A DNA stretch of 64,000 nucleotides from Streptomyces sp. Ag109_O5-10 (lineage in GTDB: Bacteria > Actinomycetota > Actinomycetes > Streptomycetales > Streptomycetaceae), in assembly GCF_900105755.1 (NCBI RefSeq), contig NZ_FNTQ01000001.1:8866001-8930000 (forward strand), in the 5' to 3' direction. Of this stretch, positions 43,201 through 49,461 are shown piece by piece. Below the pieces are notes generated by a model. The model was not told where the DNA came from. It saw nothing but the letters and a program-made list of their open reading frames with translations, and ran no database searches. The position numbers and the translations under genes are program-made. Numbering within the stretch: the first letter of the stretch is position 1; each line of letters starts with the position of its first letter.

Positions 43201-46200
43201 CGTCGTCCGCGGCGCTGACCGTGCCGCCGAGCACGCGGGGTCGTTCCTTCAGGCTGAGCATGCGCAGGTGGGCGAGGTCGGCCTCCATGCGCACCGGGTC
43301 CACGCCGAGGTCGGTCAGACGGTGGTGCGCGGCGTCGTACCGCTGCTGGGCGAGGTCGACGTTCTCGCGGGCGCGGATCTCGTCGGGCGTGGGTCCGCGG
43401 GAGCTGCCCGCGTGCCCGTTGTGCGGCAGCAGGTCATCGGCCCGGCCCAGGTCGTACCGTGCCTGCACGTAGTCCCGCCAGGCCTCGCGGCGGGCCCCGC
43501 GCGACGGGTCGTCCAGGTGCCCGAAGAGCGCGTCGACGCGTTCGCCGTCGCGGAACCACGCCTGCTCGATCTCGGCCGGAGTGAGCCGGGGCCCGCGCCC
43601 GGGCAGGTCCTGGCCGCCGGAGTGCGCGGAGTCCTGGCCCGGCCTCGGCGTCGTGTCGGGGGTGCCCCGGGTCGGGCTGGGGACGGGCGTGTCCGGGTGG
43701 GCCGTGGCCGGGTGGACCGGGCTCGGCAGCTCCCTGCCCCAGGACGCGGGCGTCGGCAGTGAGCTGAGCAGTTCGTTGTTGTGCAGTACGTGGCCGCGCA
43801 GGTCGGCGGCGAGGTCGTTGAAGCCGGTGCCGCTCCACTCCTTGGCGAACGTGCGGTCGCCGCCGGTGATCGTGACGGAGACGGCGTTCTCGTCCACCTT
43901 GTGGGTGACGGTGATGGTCATCTCGTCCGCGTGGCCGGGCCGGGCGACGGTGAACGTCCTCACGTTCGGGCCGTCACCGCCCTCCCGTACGACCGCGTCG
44001 CCGAGGCCCTCCCAGCGGCGGATCGCGTCCTGGCCGAAGGCGCGGCCGAAGTCCTCGAACGCCTCGCCCGAGTGCAGTCCGGACCACTTCTCGTTGATGA
44101 GCCCGTCGAGCTGGGCCTGCGGGATCTGCTCGGCGCGTACCGGGACGACCGTGATGCCGTCCTCGATCCGGGCCGGTCCGGTGCGGTGCAGCCGGGTCGG
44201 CGAGAGGGTGATCTCCCACTGGTCCTGGTTGAGCGCGAGGGCGTCGTCCGCGGCCTTCTCGTACCCCGGCGGGTAGGCCATGGCGAGCTTGCCGTGGTCG
44301 GCGGGGACGTCGATCTCGAAGACGACGCGGTTGCTGTTGACCCCGTTCTTCGCCCACTCCGCCTGGAAGGCGCGGTTGTTGGAGGTGGAGGCGGGCAGCC
44401 GCTCCACGAACACGTCGGCCTGGGCGGCCCGCGGGTCCATGGAGACGCCCCGCCACACCGTCATGCGCTGGTTGGGACCCTCGAACATCAGGTCGTCGGC
44501 GACCTTGTTGAACTGCTTGACCTTGCTCACCAGGCCCGGATTGGCCTCCAGGGCGCTGGGGTTGACGAAGCCGCCGTACCCCTTCTTCGAGGTGAAGGCG
44601 CCGCCGATGACGCCCTGCATGAACAGCTTGGTCTCGTTGTCGGCCGCGGCCCTGCCCATGTGGCCGCGGGCCGCGTGGGCGGCGGCGTCCCAGCTGTCCG
44701 CGGACGTGCCGGTGAGTCCGGCCGGGCGCGGGGGCAGGGTGACGTCCGGGGTGGCGGAGCGCAGCAGGCCGCCGGTGGAGCGGCTGTAGACGTGGCTGCC
44801 GGAGGCGGAGGCGACGACGATCTCGTCCTCGCCGGCCAGCTTCGCCGGCCAGGTGCCGGCGCCGTCGGTCACGGAGTCCACGGACTTGCCCGCGATCTTG
44901 ACGCTCACCCCGCCGAACGGGCCGTCGCCGAACCGCACGGTCTCCTCGGCGAGCCGGAGGCCGCCCAGCCGCTTGAACGTCCAGCTGTGCACCACGCTGC
45001 CGCCGACGGCGTCCAGCTGCCGTACGACGAAGCCCGTGCCCTGCTTCTCCACGGTGTACAGACCCGACTCGACCGCCGCGCCGTGGAGTTCGGGCTGTCC
45101 GGTGCGCGGTGCCCTGAGTGCCAGCTGGTGGTCGCCGGGCACCTTGACGACGTTGGCGTCCTTGAGGAGCTCGTCGAAGCCGTCGGAGTGGGCGGCGGCG
45201 GGCGCGGCGTCGAAGGCGTCGCCGCCGTGGCCGGCGGAGCCGGACGGCAGGTCGATCGTGAAGCCCTGCTTCTCGGCCGTGTTCACGAAGTCGACGCCCG
45301 CGCCGCCCAGGTAGGGGGTGCTCATCCTGTCGGTGACGACCTTGATCCCGCCGGAGTCGTGCGCGGTATGGCCGAGGGCGGACTCGTCGAACTGCAGCTT
45401 GTACCTGTCGGACGGGGCGGTGATGGAGGACGAGGACGCGGCGCCCTGCTCCGGCAGGTGCTCCGGGGCATGCCCGGATGTTCCGGAGGCCGATCCGGCC
45501 AGCCCCTTGTCGGCGTCCGTGTGGGCCGGTGCGCCGGCGAAGGCGGGGCTGTCGGTGGTGCGGGCGCTGCGGCCGGTGTCGACGAGGTCGAGGGCCGAGC
45601 GGCTGGGGTCGCCGCCGGGACCCGGGTGCCCGGCGCCGCCCACCGGGGCGGGAGCAGGCTCGTGCGTGCCGCCGGTGCCGATCGTGAGCCGGTCCGGCGT
45701 CCCGGGAGCCGGGGACGGCGAGCCGTGCGGCAGCCGCTCCGCCGGGGTGCCGGGGTGCGGCGAGCCCGGCTGGTGGACGAGTTCGTCGAGGTGCAGGCGG
45801 GTCTGGTGGGCGTTGAGGGCGCTGGTGGTGCGCTCGGCGAGGGCGTCGCCGGCGCCGGGCGCCACGGGGGAGTGCGGGGTGTGGTGGCGGGTGCCGGCCA
45901 GCAGGTCGAAGGCCGATACCCCGGCGTCGACACTGCCCGGCCCGCCGTGCCCGAGGCCGCTCGGCGAGGGGTGCGCCACGGTCGTGGGGCCGGTGAGCAG
46001 GCTGTGCGGTGCCGTCACGTCGTGCGGGGAACCGGGAGCCGGGGCCGAGTCCAGCCCGGTGTGCGCGATGTTCGTGCCCGGGGTGCCGGTCAGCGTGGTG
46101 CGGGCGGCGCCGATGCCGGGGGTGCCCGGCGCGTGCACGGCGCCCACGCCCGGGGTGCCGGTGAACGCGGAGTGCAGGGTGCCCGCGGCCGGGTTGCCGG

Positions 46201-48025
46201 TCGAGAGGTCGCCGAGCGTGGCCGCGACCGGAGGCGGGGTGGCGTGGGTGCCGGTGAGGACGGTGCCGCCCGGCGCATGGGTGGCGTTGTGCGCGCCGCC
46301 CGGCAGCAGCACGTCGGCGTGGGAGGTGAGGTTCGCCGGCGTCGGGGGCAGCCCGGTGAGCGTGGTGTGGGCGCCCCCGGAGACGGCCGTCACCGGCGTT
46401 TCGGTGATGCCGTGGGTGGCGCCGGGGACACCGGCCGAGGCGGGCACGTGCAGGCCGGACGCGGTGGTGACGGTCGGCGTGGCGCCGGCGCTCACCCCGA
46501 GCCCCGAGTGACCGCCCAGGGCACCGAAGTTCTCCACGCGCACGGTGCCGAGCTGCACGTGCGGCATGTCGACCAGCGCGTCCACCGTGCGCGCGGCGTG
46601 GACGCCGAAGTTGCCGCGGTGGGCGATCGCGCCGACGTCGCCCAGGTTCAGGGACGGCGGCCGCAGCGTCGACGTCACGTCCAGATGGGTGCTCGGGATG
46701 TTGAGGTCGAGGTTGTGGATGCTGCTCTGTCCGGAACCCGCCCCGAACCGCACCTCGTTGAGCTGGATGCGGGGCATGTCGACCAGGGCGTCGACGGTGC
46801 GCGGGTCGACCGGGACCGAGCTGATCGTACGGCCGATGCTGCTGGTGATCGGGGCGCCGAAGACGTGCTGGCCGAGCACACCGCGGTCGAAGAGGCCGAT
46901 GCGCAGGGCGCGCGCGAAGCCGTACTCGCCGATCTCCGCCGCGTCCACCGGCAGGAAGATGCGCAGCCATTTGGTGCCGCCGAACTCCTGGCCCACCCAC
47001 TCCTTGGTGGCCTGCCAGCCCCGGGAGAGCGTCTCGGGCAGCCCGCGCACGAATCCGGGGATCGCCTTGAAGCCCTGCACCACCGTCAGGCCGAGGGAGT
47101 TGACGCCGCGGCCGATGACGTTGGGCAGGTTGTGGATGCCGTCCAGCACCCACAGGCCGCCCTTGTAGACCCAGGTACTGCCGAGCCGCACCAGGTCCTT
47201 GAGGCCGAGCAGCAGCGTGGTGGGGCGGAATCCGTTGGTGAACAGGTTGCGCAGCGCCTGGAAGGTGCCCCGGGCGATGTTGGCGAACCCCTTGGCGAAC
47301 GCGGTCGTCGCGACGCCCTTGATGATCTGGAAGATCGGCAGCGCCTTGGTGGTGGGCGCCAGGATGCCCAGTCCGGCGAGGAAGAGGTCGAGGAAGCTGG
47401 CGTTGCCGTTGGCGAAGTCGACGATCGTCTTGATGAAGAGGGTCAGGTTGACGCCGAGGGCGAGCAGCGCGATCGGGCCGCCGAAGATCAGTGCCGGGAT
47501 GATCAGGATGATCGCCAGCCACTGGAACGCCTCCCAGAAGATCTGGCACTCGGAGATCGGCAGCTGGATGTTGGAGACACCCGAGATGCTGCTCGCCGCA
47601 GTGGAGGCGCCCTCGCCGTGCTCGGTGCCGGCCTGCCGGGCCGTGGAGGCGTAGGTCTCCCGGTCCGGGTCGTCCTCGGACAGCCCGCGGCCCGAGTTGA
47701 GCGCCCCGTCGGCCCGGGACTGCAGGTCGACCAGCTTGTCCGCCCAGGTGGTCAGCGCGGTCGCCGCGCTCTCGAAGGACTGCGCCACGTCCTCGATGTG
47801 CCCGCGCAGCCGGTCGTTGACCTTGCCGCGGAGGGCGTCGGCCGCCTCGCCGACGAACACGCTGTCACCGGCGGTGTTCATCACCGCGTCGATCGCGGTG
47901 CTGATACGGCGGGCCTCGGAACCCAGGTGGTTGAGCTCGGTGGACAGCGTCCGGATCTGGTCCGGGTCACCCGGCGTGGGGTCGCTGTCCAGCCCGATCG
48001 CGTTCCAGTCGGTCGGGCGTGGCAT
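34220..48025 (-). CDS. Giant (4601-residue) T7SS polymorphic-toxin-like protein with ADP-ribosyltransferase domain
   Basis: Start ATG 48025 has GGGAGGA upstream. Order: 1-125 T7SS signal-type helical domain (WNAIGLDSDPTPGDPDQIRT); 160-235 hydrophobic helices; 480-840 Gly/Thr/His/Pro-rich linker; 1110-1310 ADP-ribosyltransferase with Arg1192 (VWRGV), STS 1213-1215 and Gln1269-x-Glu1271 (QWE); 1430-1800 helical; 1810-2185 a second module whose HATPAYHAIANSGVMSSQGD recalls DarT/Tpt1-type ART folds (tentative); 2320-2415 a winged-helix-like segment; a 10-residue PAPHDLDTKT repeat; four to five about 70-residue beta repeats; 3500-4330 RHS/YD-like shell; 4360-4601 hydrophobic Gly/Ala-rich end. No nuclease motif or obvious immunity gene is seen. 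It is divergent from the WXG100 genes. Inference: exported by the EccC system as an interbacterial or host-targeting effector. Confidence 0.85.
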   Translation of the reverse strand: MPRPTDWNAIGLDSDPTPGDPDQIRTLSTELNHLGSEARRISTAIDAVMNTAGDSVFVGEAADALRGKVNDRLRGHIEDVAQSFESAATALTTWADKLVDLQSRADGALNSGRGLSEDDPDRETYASTARQAGTEHGEGASTAASSISGVSNIQLPISECQIFWEAFQWLAIILIIPALIFGGPIALLALGVNLTLFIKTIVDFANGNASFLDLFLAGLGILAPTTKALPIFQIIKGVATTAFAKGFANIARGTFQALRNLFTNGFRPTTLLLGLKDLVRLGSTWVYKGGLWVLDGIHNLPNVIGRGVNSLGLTVVQGFKAIPGFVRGLPETLSRGWQATKEWVGQEFGGTKWLRIFLPVDAAEIGEYGFARALRIGLFDRGVLGQHVFGAPITSSIGRTISSVPVDPRTVDALVDMPRIQLNEVRFGAGSGQSSIHNLDLNIPSTHLDVTSTLRPPSLNLGDVGAIAHRGNFGVHAARTVDALVDMPHVQLGTVRVENFGALGGHSGLGVSAGATPTVTTASGLHVPASAGVPGATHGITETPVTAVSGGAHTTLTGLPPTPANLTSHADVLLPGGAHNATHAPGGTVLTGTHATPPPVAATLGDLSTGNPAAGTLHSAFTGTPGVGAVHAPGTPGIGAARTTLTGTPGTNIAHTGLDSAPAPGSPHDVTAPHSLLTGPTTVAHPSPSGLGHGGPGSVDAGVSAFDLLAGTRHHTPHSPVAPGAGDALAERTTSALNAHQTRLHLDELVHQPGSPHPGTPAERLPHGSPSPAPGTPDRLTIGTGGTHEPAPAPVGGAGHPGPGGDPSRSALDLVDTGRSARTTDSPAFAGAPAHTDADKGLAGSASGTSGHAPEHLPEQGAASSSSITAPSDRYKLQFDESALGHTAHDSGGIKVVTDRMSTPYLGGAGVDFVNTAEKQGFTIDLPSGSAGHGGDAFDAAPAAAHSDGFDELLKDANVVKVPGDHQLALRAPRTGQPELHGAAVESGLYTVEKQGTGFVVRQLDAVGGSVVHSWTFKRLGGLRLAEETVRFGDGPFGGVSVKIAGKSVDSVTDGAGTWPAKLAGEDEIVVASASGSHVYSRSTGGLLRSATPDVTLPPRPAGLTGTSADSWDAAAHAARGHMGRAAADNETKLFMQGVIGGAFTSKKGYGGFVNPSALEANPGLVSKVKQFNKVADDLMFEGPNQRMTVWRGVSMDPRAAQADVFVERLPASTSNNRAFQAEWAKNGVNSNRVVFEIDVPADHGKLAMAYPPGYEKAADDALALNQDQWEITLSPTRLHRTGPARIEDGITVVPVRAEQIPQAQLDGLINEKWSGLHSGEAFEDFGRAFGQDAIRRWEGLGDAVVREGGDGPNVRTFTVARPGHADEMTITVTHKVDENAVSVTITGGDRTFAKEWSGTGFNDLAADLRGHVLHNNELLSSLPTPASWGRELPSPVHPATAHPDTPVPSPTRGTPDTTPRPGQDSAHSGGQDLPGRGPRLTPAEIEQAWFRDGERVDALFGHLDDPSRGARREAWRDYVQARYDLGRADDLLPHNGHAGSSRGPTPDEIRARENVDLAQQRYDAAHHRLTDLGVDPVRMEADLAHLRMLSLKERPRVLGGTVSAADDGTAAPAAPAPAAHATTDAALSAPPPRRLGEILADQTKARQELHQAEMKQTQTGKDADKIAEAKDEVRRATTTFEGTSRELDEAFRHELDNHLLSQRELNLLVDQFAGAGDIDRARALQRHALDLDVRTRATTDGSARPDQFIRTGQEIRDQSRHVQQLANDLEGQVRAGSAAPEELRELAGKLDRAATELDASLQGHVTDAARFGGTYTLRNQHGPVAAVAHHLAHLVDEAAQAAGPGDSLVLKGFLGTDASVADVRRGLPALVRRYRENQAFGEVHTGSQWKAVLPGTEAQWQRVFEDFQGFDRLSRSEQHDFVRKLSERNIQDLRAEVDDLLKDMPSAERVRFEQLRDKLMDLPYRIKHATPAYHAIANSGVMSSQGDLARRGVRFLASGKSSAKNTSNLGNDDFVFFRLEVGDKPMATRYGPTTLVFDAKVLEERGGWVSLHDQLHPLDRDTMSRLTVGDDVVRSAKYDEGFNDVGTRGRWTYTYRNGESARQVSFEQEVFHGEHVREALSLSVVREVHLIGGTFKDDVFRLLAESENPEELGSVISKLYRPEAKFGSGLPINPHGSQVRTEWPQPREVHDADGDGRYLPDGNVDPVARAAGKAFDEASDRVRQADNALRSGNARAVRHNLNRARPHAQQSVDLSREFHAVADGPRKDMAEKLLGERIKLLADIDTRIAQLKTEPKAAKAPVVKTPDAGTSTAAPGTGPADLSALPQQAEQALQSIPGITEDMKRMARALGHSDGFRVLKNSSRGTHTKAAVGLDKTEFKVAFDEMRKAGLVKGEPDGLHLTEQGRKLLLPAELDTGLPVPSTSTVTEGLGGPVHAGPELPHTLSGPDTEAGALTGDGHPPHGSPAPRDPDTSPPAPHHTDTNTVPPAPHDLDTTSPAPHHTDTNTVYSSPHDIETKSPSPHDLDTKTPAPHDIETKTPAPHDLDTKTPAPHDLDTKTPSSHAPAPHDAGTQSPAPHHTDSETLPPLLKGGDTAVPPATGHGAATHPLDAETAPQHLSDTTAPHRPTETAPEAFQPHPSDSHTLPSGLTKADPTAPHLTRSETRTPHLPDTDTTPPHPTDSDTAATPLDDTRIDGGRPARPLGDAVLGDVLGTPRRTGDTTVAAPAPGTVHPAAPDLLDRAAFRRSTYRENGIRARSLIRYVDRALDAFHRVPADQLAQRAHALDNLADAAERFLRDRPVSARRPGVEQLLRQVRAEADAYRLLDDFRRLGGDGDGLAGRIRAALADGGTTPHTRATLQTTLDGMDRSAQAQRQNDALSLLAGTPPLRNTGDTTFAAPPPPHGDTTPAAPARHDGDTTPAAPVRPDRGKGPAVPSRQPGETPWAEDSARFDELLGGDGRPFREAWVELSSARVELNRVEDLRGAPGGASTSRGVSEYDVQLNHELITAQDRFRTAYTNLEDLGVHPTEIEARIREIELGATRRGATIGAGKFDTLPDTAPPAVNHIALNDSGTSGPNGLAIQRSVGQDGSVTLQVLDQHLHPDPTRTVVARPDGGFDVRHTQSDIVDTYTVNGDRIAYDTPLLGAGGGPTGLRLHTGINGHGTPQVLTVHGPGADRLTAFPLPDGAARITHLDTGVTRRVDSLGAQLDEGVQLTGRDGVPAGTDRVRVTGAADVHVTDLAGNRLDLRVQDLGDGNGVRVTDGTTGVSVRHDGQGRLQETGVSLTDPRGIRGERFLADEGAGRFTLTDPSGARLPQAVTELPGGSGFRVTDEASGATSRFAGDGRYQDVGLALFDPAANARGARIVVPDGAGGHLLTDAAGQPLIQRVVAVEGDRPRTIDDVTGESVLYDAEGRPVSTSTALADPAGGPRGARFAEPDEAGGFRLTDAGRNPLPDTVTALPGNGGFRTVHATGHRTFAPNGDFAGDGLRLTGRGGVPAGHLDRPLGADQRWLDEAFAPDPARAVGFDAAGRVEIAGPGGRQVFDQHTGRFVRETVPLPGGGHRTTLADGTFTRYDARGAVTATGTPLPAGHGGRHLVVTPPTAEHAGAWLEDAAGARLAHWDAVGRPDGTTRITFGDRTSPRDGEFVHLAADGSVARQGFNVLDNGRRTDYRYVVDHVAGTWERTTRSGEAVAAGSFHHGTADLSGAAGGHVKLLSSTGKQVPVFERRVLPGASGDVVDSFRRTDTIAFARTNPRTHWVRWDDTGTPAGTGSRHHDTAGTGWRDTDGRGRTVREYRDGLQKFDGRTGHTLGTVDGNGAWTWHRYDGDGKVIASGPRTRERIGGGWTDRTADGRIAQQQWGMAEWPERAGQYQEHAMNPADGTLRATWERHSPHGKEVGKRESLAGGFLTTDRWREQRPPTWIRTRWLAGAEHTRPPYAHVRGDDTYQLFTWTKEAGDGTTTSGVRYVAMDGSALDLASDGSFARFSGKLHDGTSLKVGDHAARPDHAPAHPGDLPWQAGDLRGYRQQLTNDPQGRLWQDVHRDAGGVTRTVREGRPNGVVREFTGDRTWVDRDPHGNLVGQSHAHPDGTAGRVVQGSGRADSGRWTWRELDAQGTELGSGRREFFRGSNDSRLPWDDSYRDYDGNGNLVRERRMLDSGRYVDAWRDDRGNWRVSAHERNGTPIGVGNGEQIRRWWNGRAWQDQWAHGARHFRDELHVPGQAAPTVLRETPVHNGGPLRVRAYSTTVTQNTPAGSVWKEFDHGSVVRERKADGGGFLETDAWRGQWNRYNRNGDLIAQRTDSGLVFERDSFGRMRLTGNEYDFRGPLTEIRGWGRTTREAQRMPWSGTVVPGGDAALREARHEPYWQSVAKKAALELGQEFILEFGANLAVNGIVAAVQNKPFTGKDALKSFANAAVGATLKTGLSTAVHESRALGFEKLGRFKAGIANIDGGKPWTRRPLNHDKTWANEWAGNETPTRWRGGVYDFSFGVLSGALSGWVNGSMNAAVWGVTDADGQTVKLHGGDAVWEGGINAAASVTTAATTGLVKNVFVMSAGGRLFHRQGFADFWIQLPFKIFEKTIQSLYLTSTYRASINPTYYQAP
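37540..38400 (-). repeat. Tandem about 70-residue beta repeats in the giant protein
   Basis: Four to five degenerate units of about 68-75 codons, each starting near a GVxLTxxxGxPxG-like line (GVQLTGRDGVPAG, GVSLTDPRGIRG, GLALFDPAANARG, STALADPAGGPRG, GLRLTGRGGVPAG), followed by F-x-L-T/D-x-x-G-x-x-L and a DG/TG turn. They precede the RHS-like shell. Confidence 0.7.
40351..40500 (-). repeat. Five 30-bp tandem repeats encoding PAPHDLDTKT in the giant gene
   Basis: Exact to nearly exact 30-bp units begin at 40351, 40381, 40411, 40441 and 40471; looser units with 30- or 33-bp spacing continue to about 40620 and back to about 40280. The protein unit is P-A/S-P-H-D-[LI]-[DE]-T-K-[TS], a flexible Pro/Thr/His/Asp linker. 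Confidence 0.85.
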
Positions 48026-48195
48026 ACGGGTTCCTCCCGGAAGCTGCGGGGCTCGGGGCGGTTCCTCCCCAACTGACCACGCCACAGTGACCGCTGCGGT
48101 TCACGTGATCTGGGTTACAGCCGCCGTCCCGGGTGAACCGGCGAGGCGTGTGCGGCGTGGTCCAACTGACCGGAGTCGTGACTGGGAGGCCCCCC
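48026..48195. promoter_or_regulatory. Divergent promoter region of the giant effector and WXG100 genes
   Basis: 170 bp between two starts. It holds a direct repeat CCAACTGACC (48069-48078 and 48162-48171, 93 bp apart), and a palindrome TCACGTGA (48101-48108) near the centre. No sigma70 hexamers stand out. A shared regulator is likely but not identified. Confidence 0.45.
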
Positions 48196-49089
48196 ATGGC
48201 CGATGGCCTGAAAATCGAATACAACGTCCTCAACGACGCCAAACGGGACCTGGAGAACCTGGCCGGCGACATCGGTCCGCTCCTCGACAACAGCACGTTC
48301 TCCCGGCTGGGCCAGACGGACTACGACGGGTACACCTCCGCCGAGGCCCTGACCGTCCTCGGTGACCAGACCCTGGCCGACGCGCTCTCGGGCTTCTACT
48401 CCAACGCGAGCAGCACCATGTCCCACGCGGACAAGGGCCTCAAGGAACTGGCGAACGCCTTCGGCTCGGTGGGCGAGGCGTTCCTGTCCTTCGACTCCGA
48501 ACTGGCCCAGGGCATGGGCATCACCGGCAGCAACCTGGGCCTGCAGAACTACTTCCGGGAGAAGGATCTGTGGGACTACAAGCAGTCCCACCTCGACCAG
48601 TGCGTGCCAGGACCGGACGGCACGATGCCGGACTTCTGCTCCGCCACCGACCCCGGTGACCCGCCGCTGGACCAGATGATCACCACCGACCGCGGCAGCG
48701 TGCACACGCACCTCACGCTCGACGACCAGCACCACGTGATCAAGGAGGAGTCCACCGTCACCTACGACGGCAAGACGTACACCTCGGTCACCAACTACTC
48801 CAGCGACGGCAACCACTACACCACGGACACCTCGTACCCGGACGGCAGCACCGTGCACTCGGAGACCAACCTCAACTCCGACGGCAGCGGCACGATGGTG
48901 ACCACCGGCAGTGACGGCGACCGCACCGAGTACACCCGCGGCCCCAAGGACGCCAACGGCAACCAGCCGGACTGGCAGCAGGTGGGCGGCGACCCGGGAG
49001 ACGACGGCGGTTCGGGCGGTGGCGGTTCGGGCGGCGGCTCGGGCGGGGGCTCGGGCCACGGCTCGGGCGGCACCCGGCCCGTCATGTAG
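48196..49089 (+). CDS. WXG100-type secretion substrate with beta-repeat tail
   Basis: 297 residues from ATG 48196 with GGGAGG. The first about 100 residues form a helical hairpin of WXG100/LXG type (KIEYNVLNDAKRDLENLAGDI, then helices ending near 120, NASSTMSHADKGLKELANAF), without a strict WxG. A two-Cys segment follows (QCVPGPDGT, DFCSATD). Residues about 170-265 are repeating Thr/Ser/Tyr/Asp-rich strands like YD/RHS repeats (TVTYDGKTYTSVTNYSSDG, DTSYPDGSTVHSETNLNSDG), and the end is Gly/Ser/Asp-rich. It lies before the second WXG gene, which starts 60 bp later. Probably exported by the EccC machine, alone or as a carrier for the giant protein. Confidence 0.8.
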   Translation: MADGLKIEYNVLNDAKRDLENLAGDIGPLLDNSTFSRLGQTDYDGYTSAEALTVLGDQTLADALSGFYSNASSTMSHADKGLKELANAFGSVGEAFLSFDSELAQGMGITGSNLGLQNYFREKDLWDYKQSHLDQCVPGPDGTMPDFCSATDPGDPPLDQMITTDRGSVHTHLTLDDQHHVIKEESTVTYDGKTYTSVTNYSSDGNHYTTDTSYPDGSTVHSETNLNSDGSGTMVTTGSDGDRTEYTRGPKDANGNQPDWQQVGGDPGDDGGSGGGGSGGGSGGGSGHGSGGTRPVM

Positions 49090-49149
49090 CCCGACGCCCC
49101 CCTCAGAGAAGTACCCCCTTCGAGAACGACAGGAACGGACAGGAACCCC

Positions 49150-49461
49150 ATGGCCAGCTACAACGGCATCAACCTCGACTACCACAAGATCGAGGAGGTC
49201 GTGAGCCTGCTGCACGACGCCCACGAGAACCTGCTGCCGGTGCTCAGCAACCTGCGCAACCGGGTCAACACCCTCGTCGACGACGGCATGGTCTTCCAGC
49301 AGTCCAGCGAAGTCATCCGCACCACCTACAACAACTTCGACACCAGCCTGCTGGCCGCGGTGAAGGGCATCAACGACTTCTCCGAGATGTTCAACGGCAT
49401 CAAGGAGAACGCGATCCAGTTCGACCAGGGCATCAGCAGCAGCCTGCAGAACAACTCGTAA
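49150..49461 (+). CDS. WXG100-family small protein (EsxA-like)
   Basis: 103 residues from ATG 49150, downstream of AGGAAC purine repeats. Two long helices (LDYHKIEEVVSLLHDAHENL, then SSEVIRTTYNNFDTSLL continuing to SSSLQNNS) joined by a turn at about 45-50 (DDGMVFQQ), where WxG usually sits but is missing. Length and helix-turn-helix plan are those of ESAT-6/CFP-10 proteins, which are secreted as dimers and drive T7SS. It is convergent with EccC across a 16-bp-stem terminator; the opposite EccC frame overlaps its last 136 bases. Confidence 0.85.
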   Translation: MASYNGINLDYHKIEEVVSLLHDAHENLLPVLSNLRNRVNTLVDDGMVFQQSSEVIRTTYNNFDTSLLAAVKGINDFSEMFNGIKENAIQFDQGISSSLQNNS

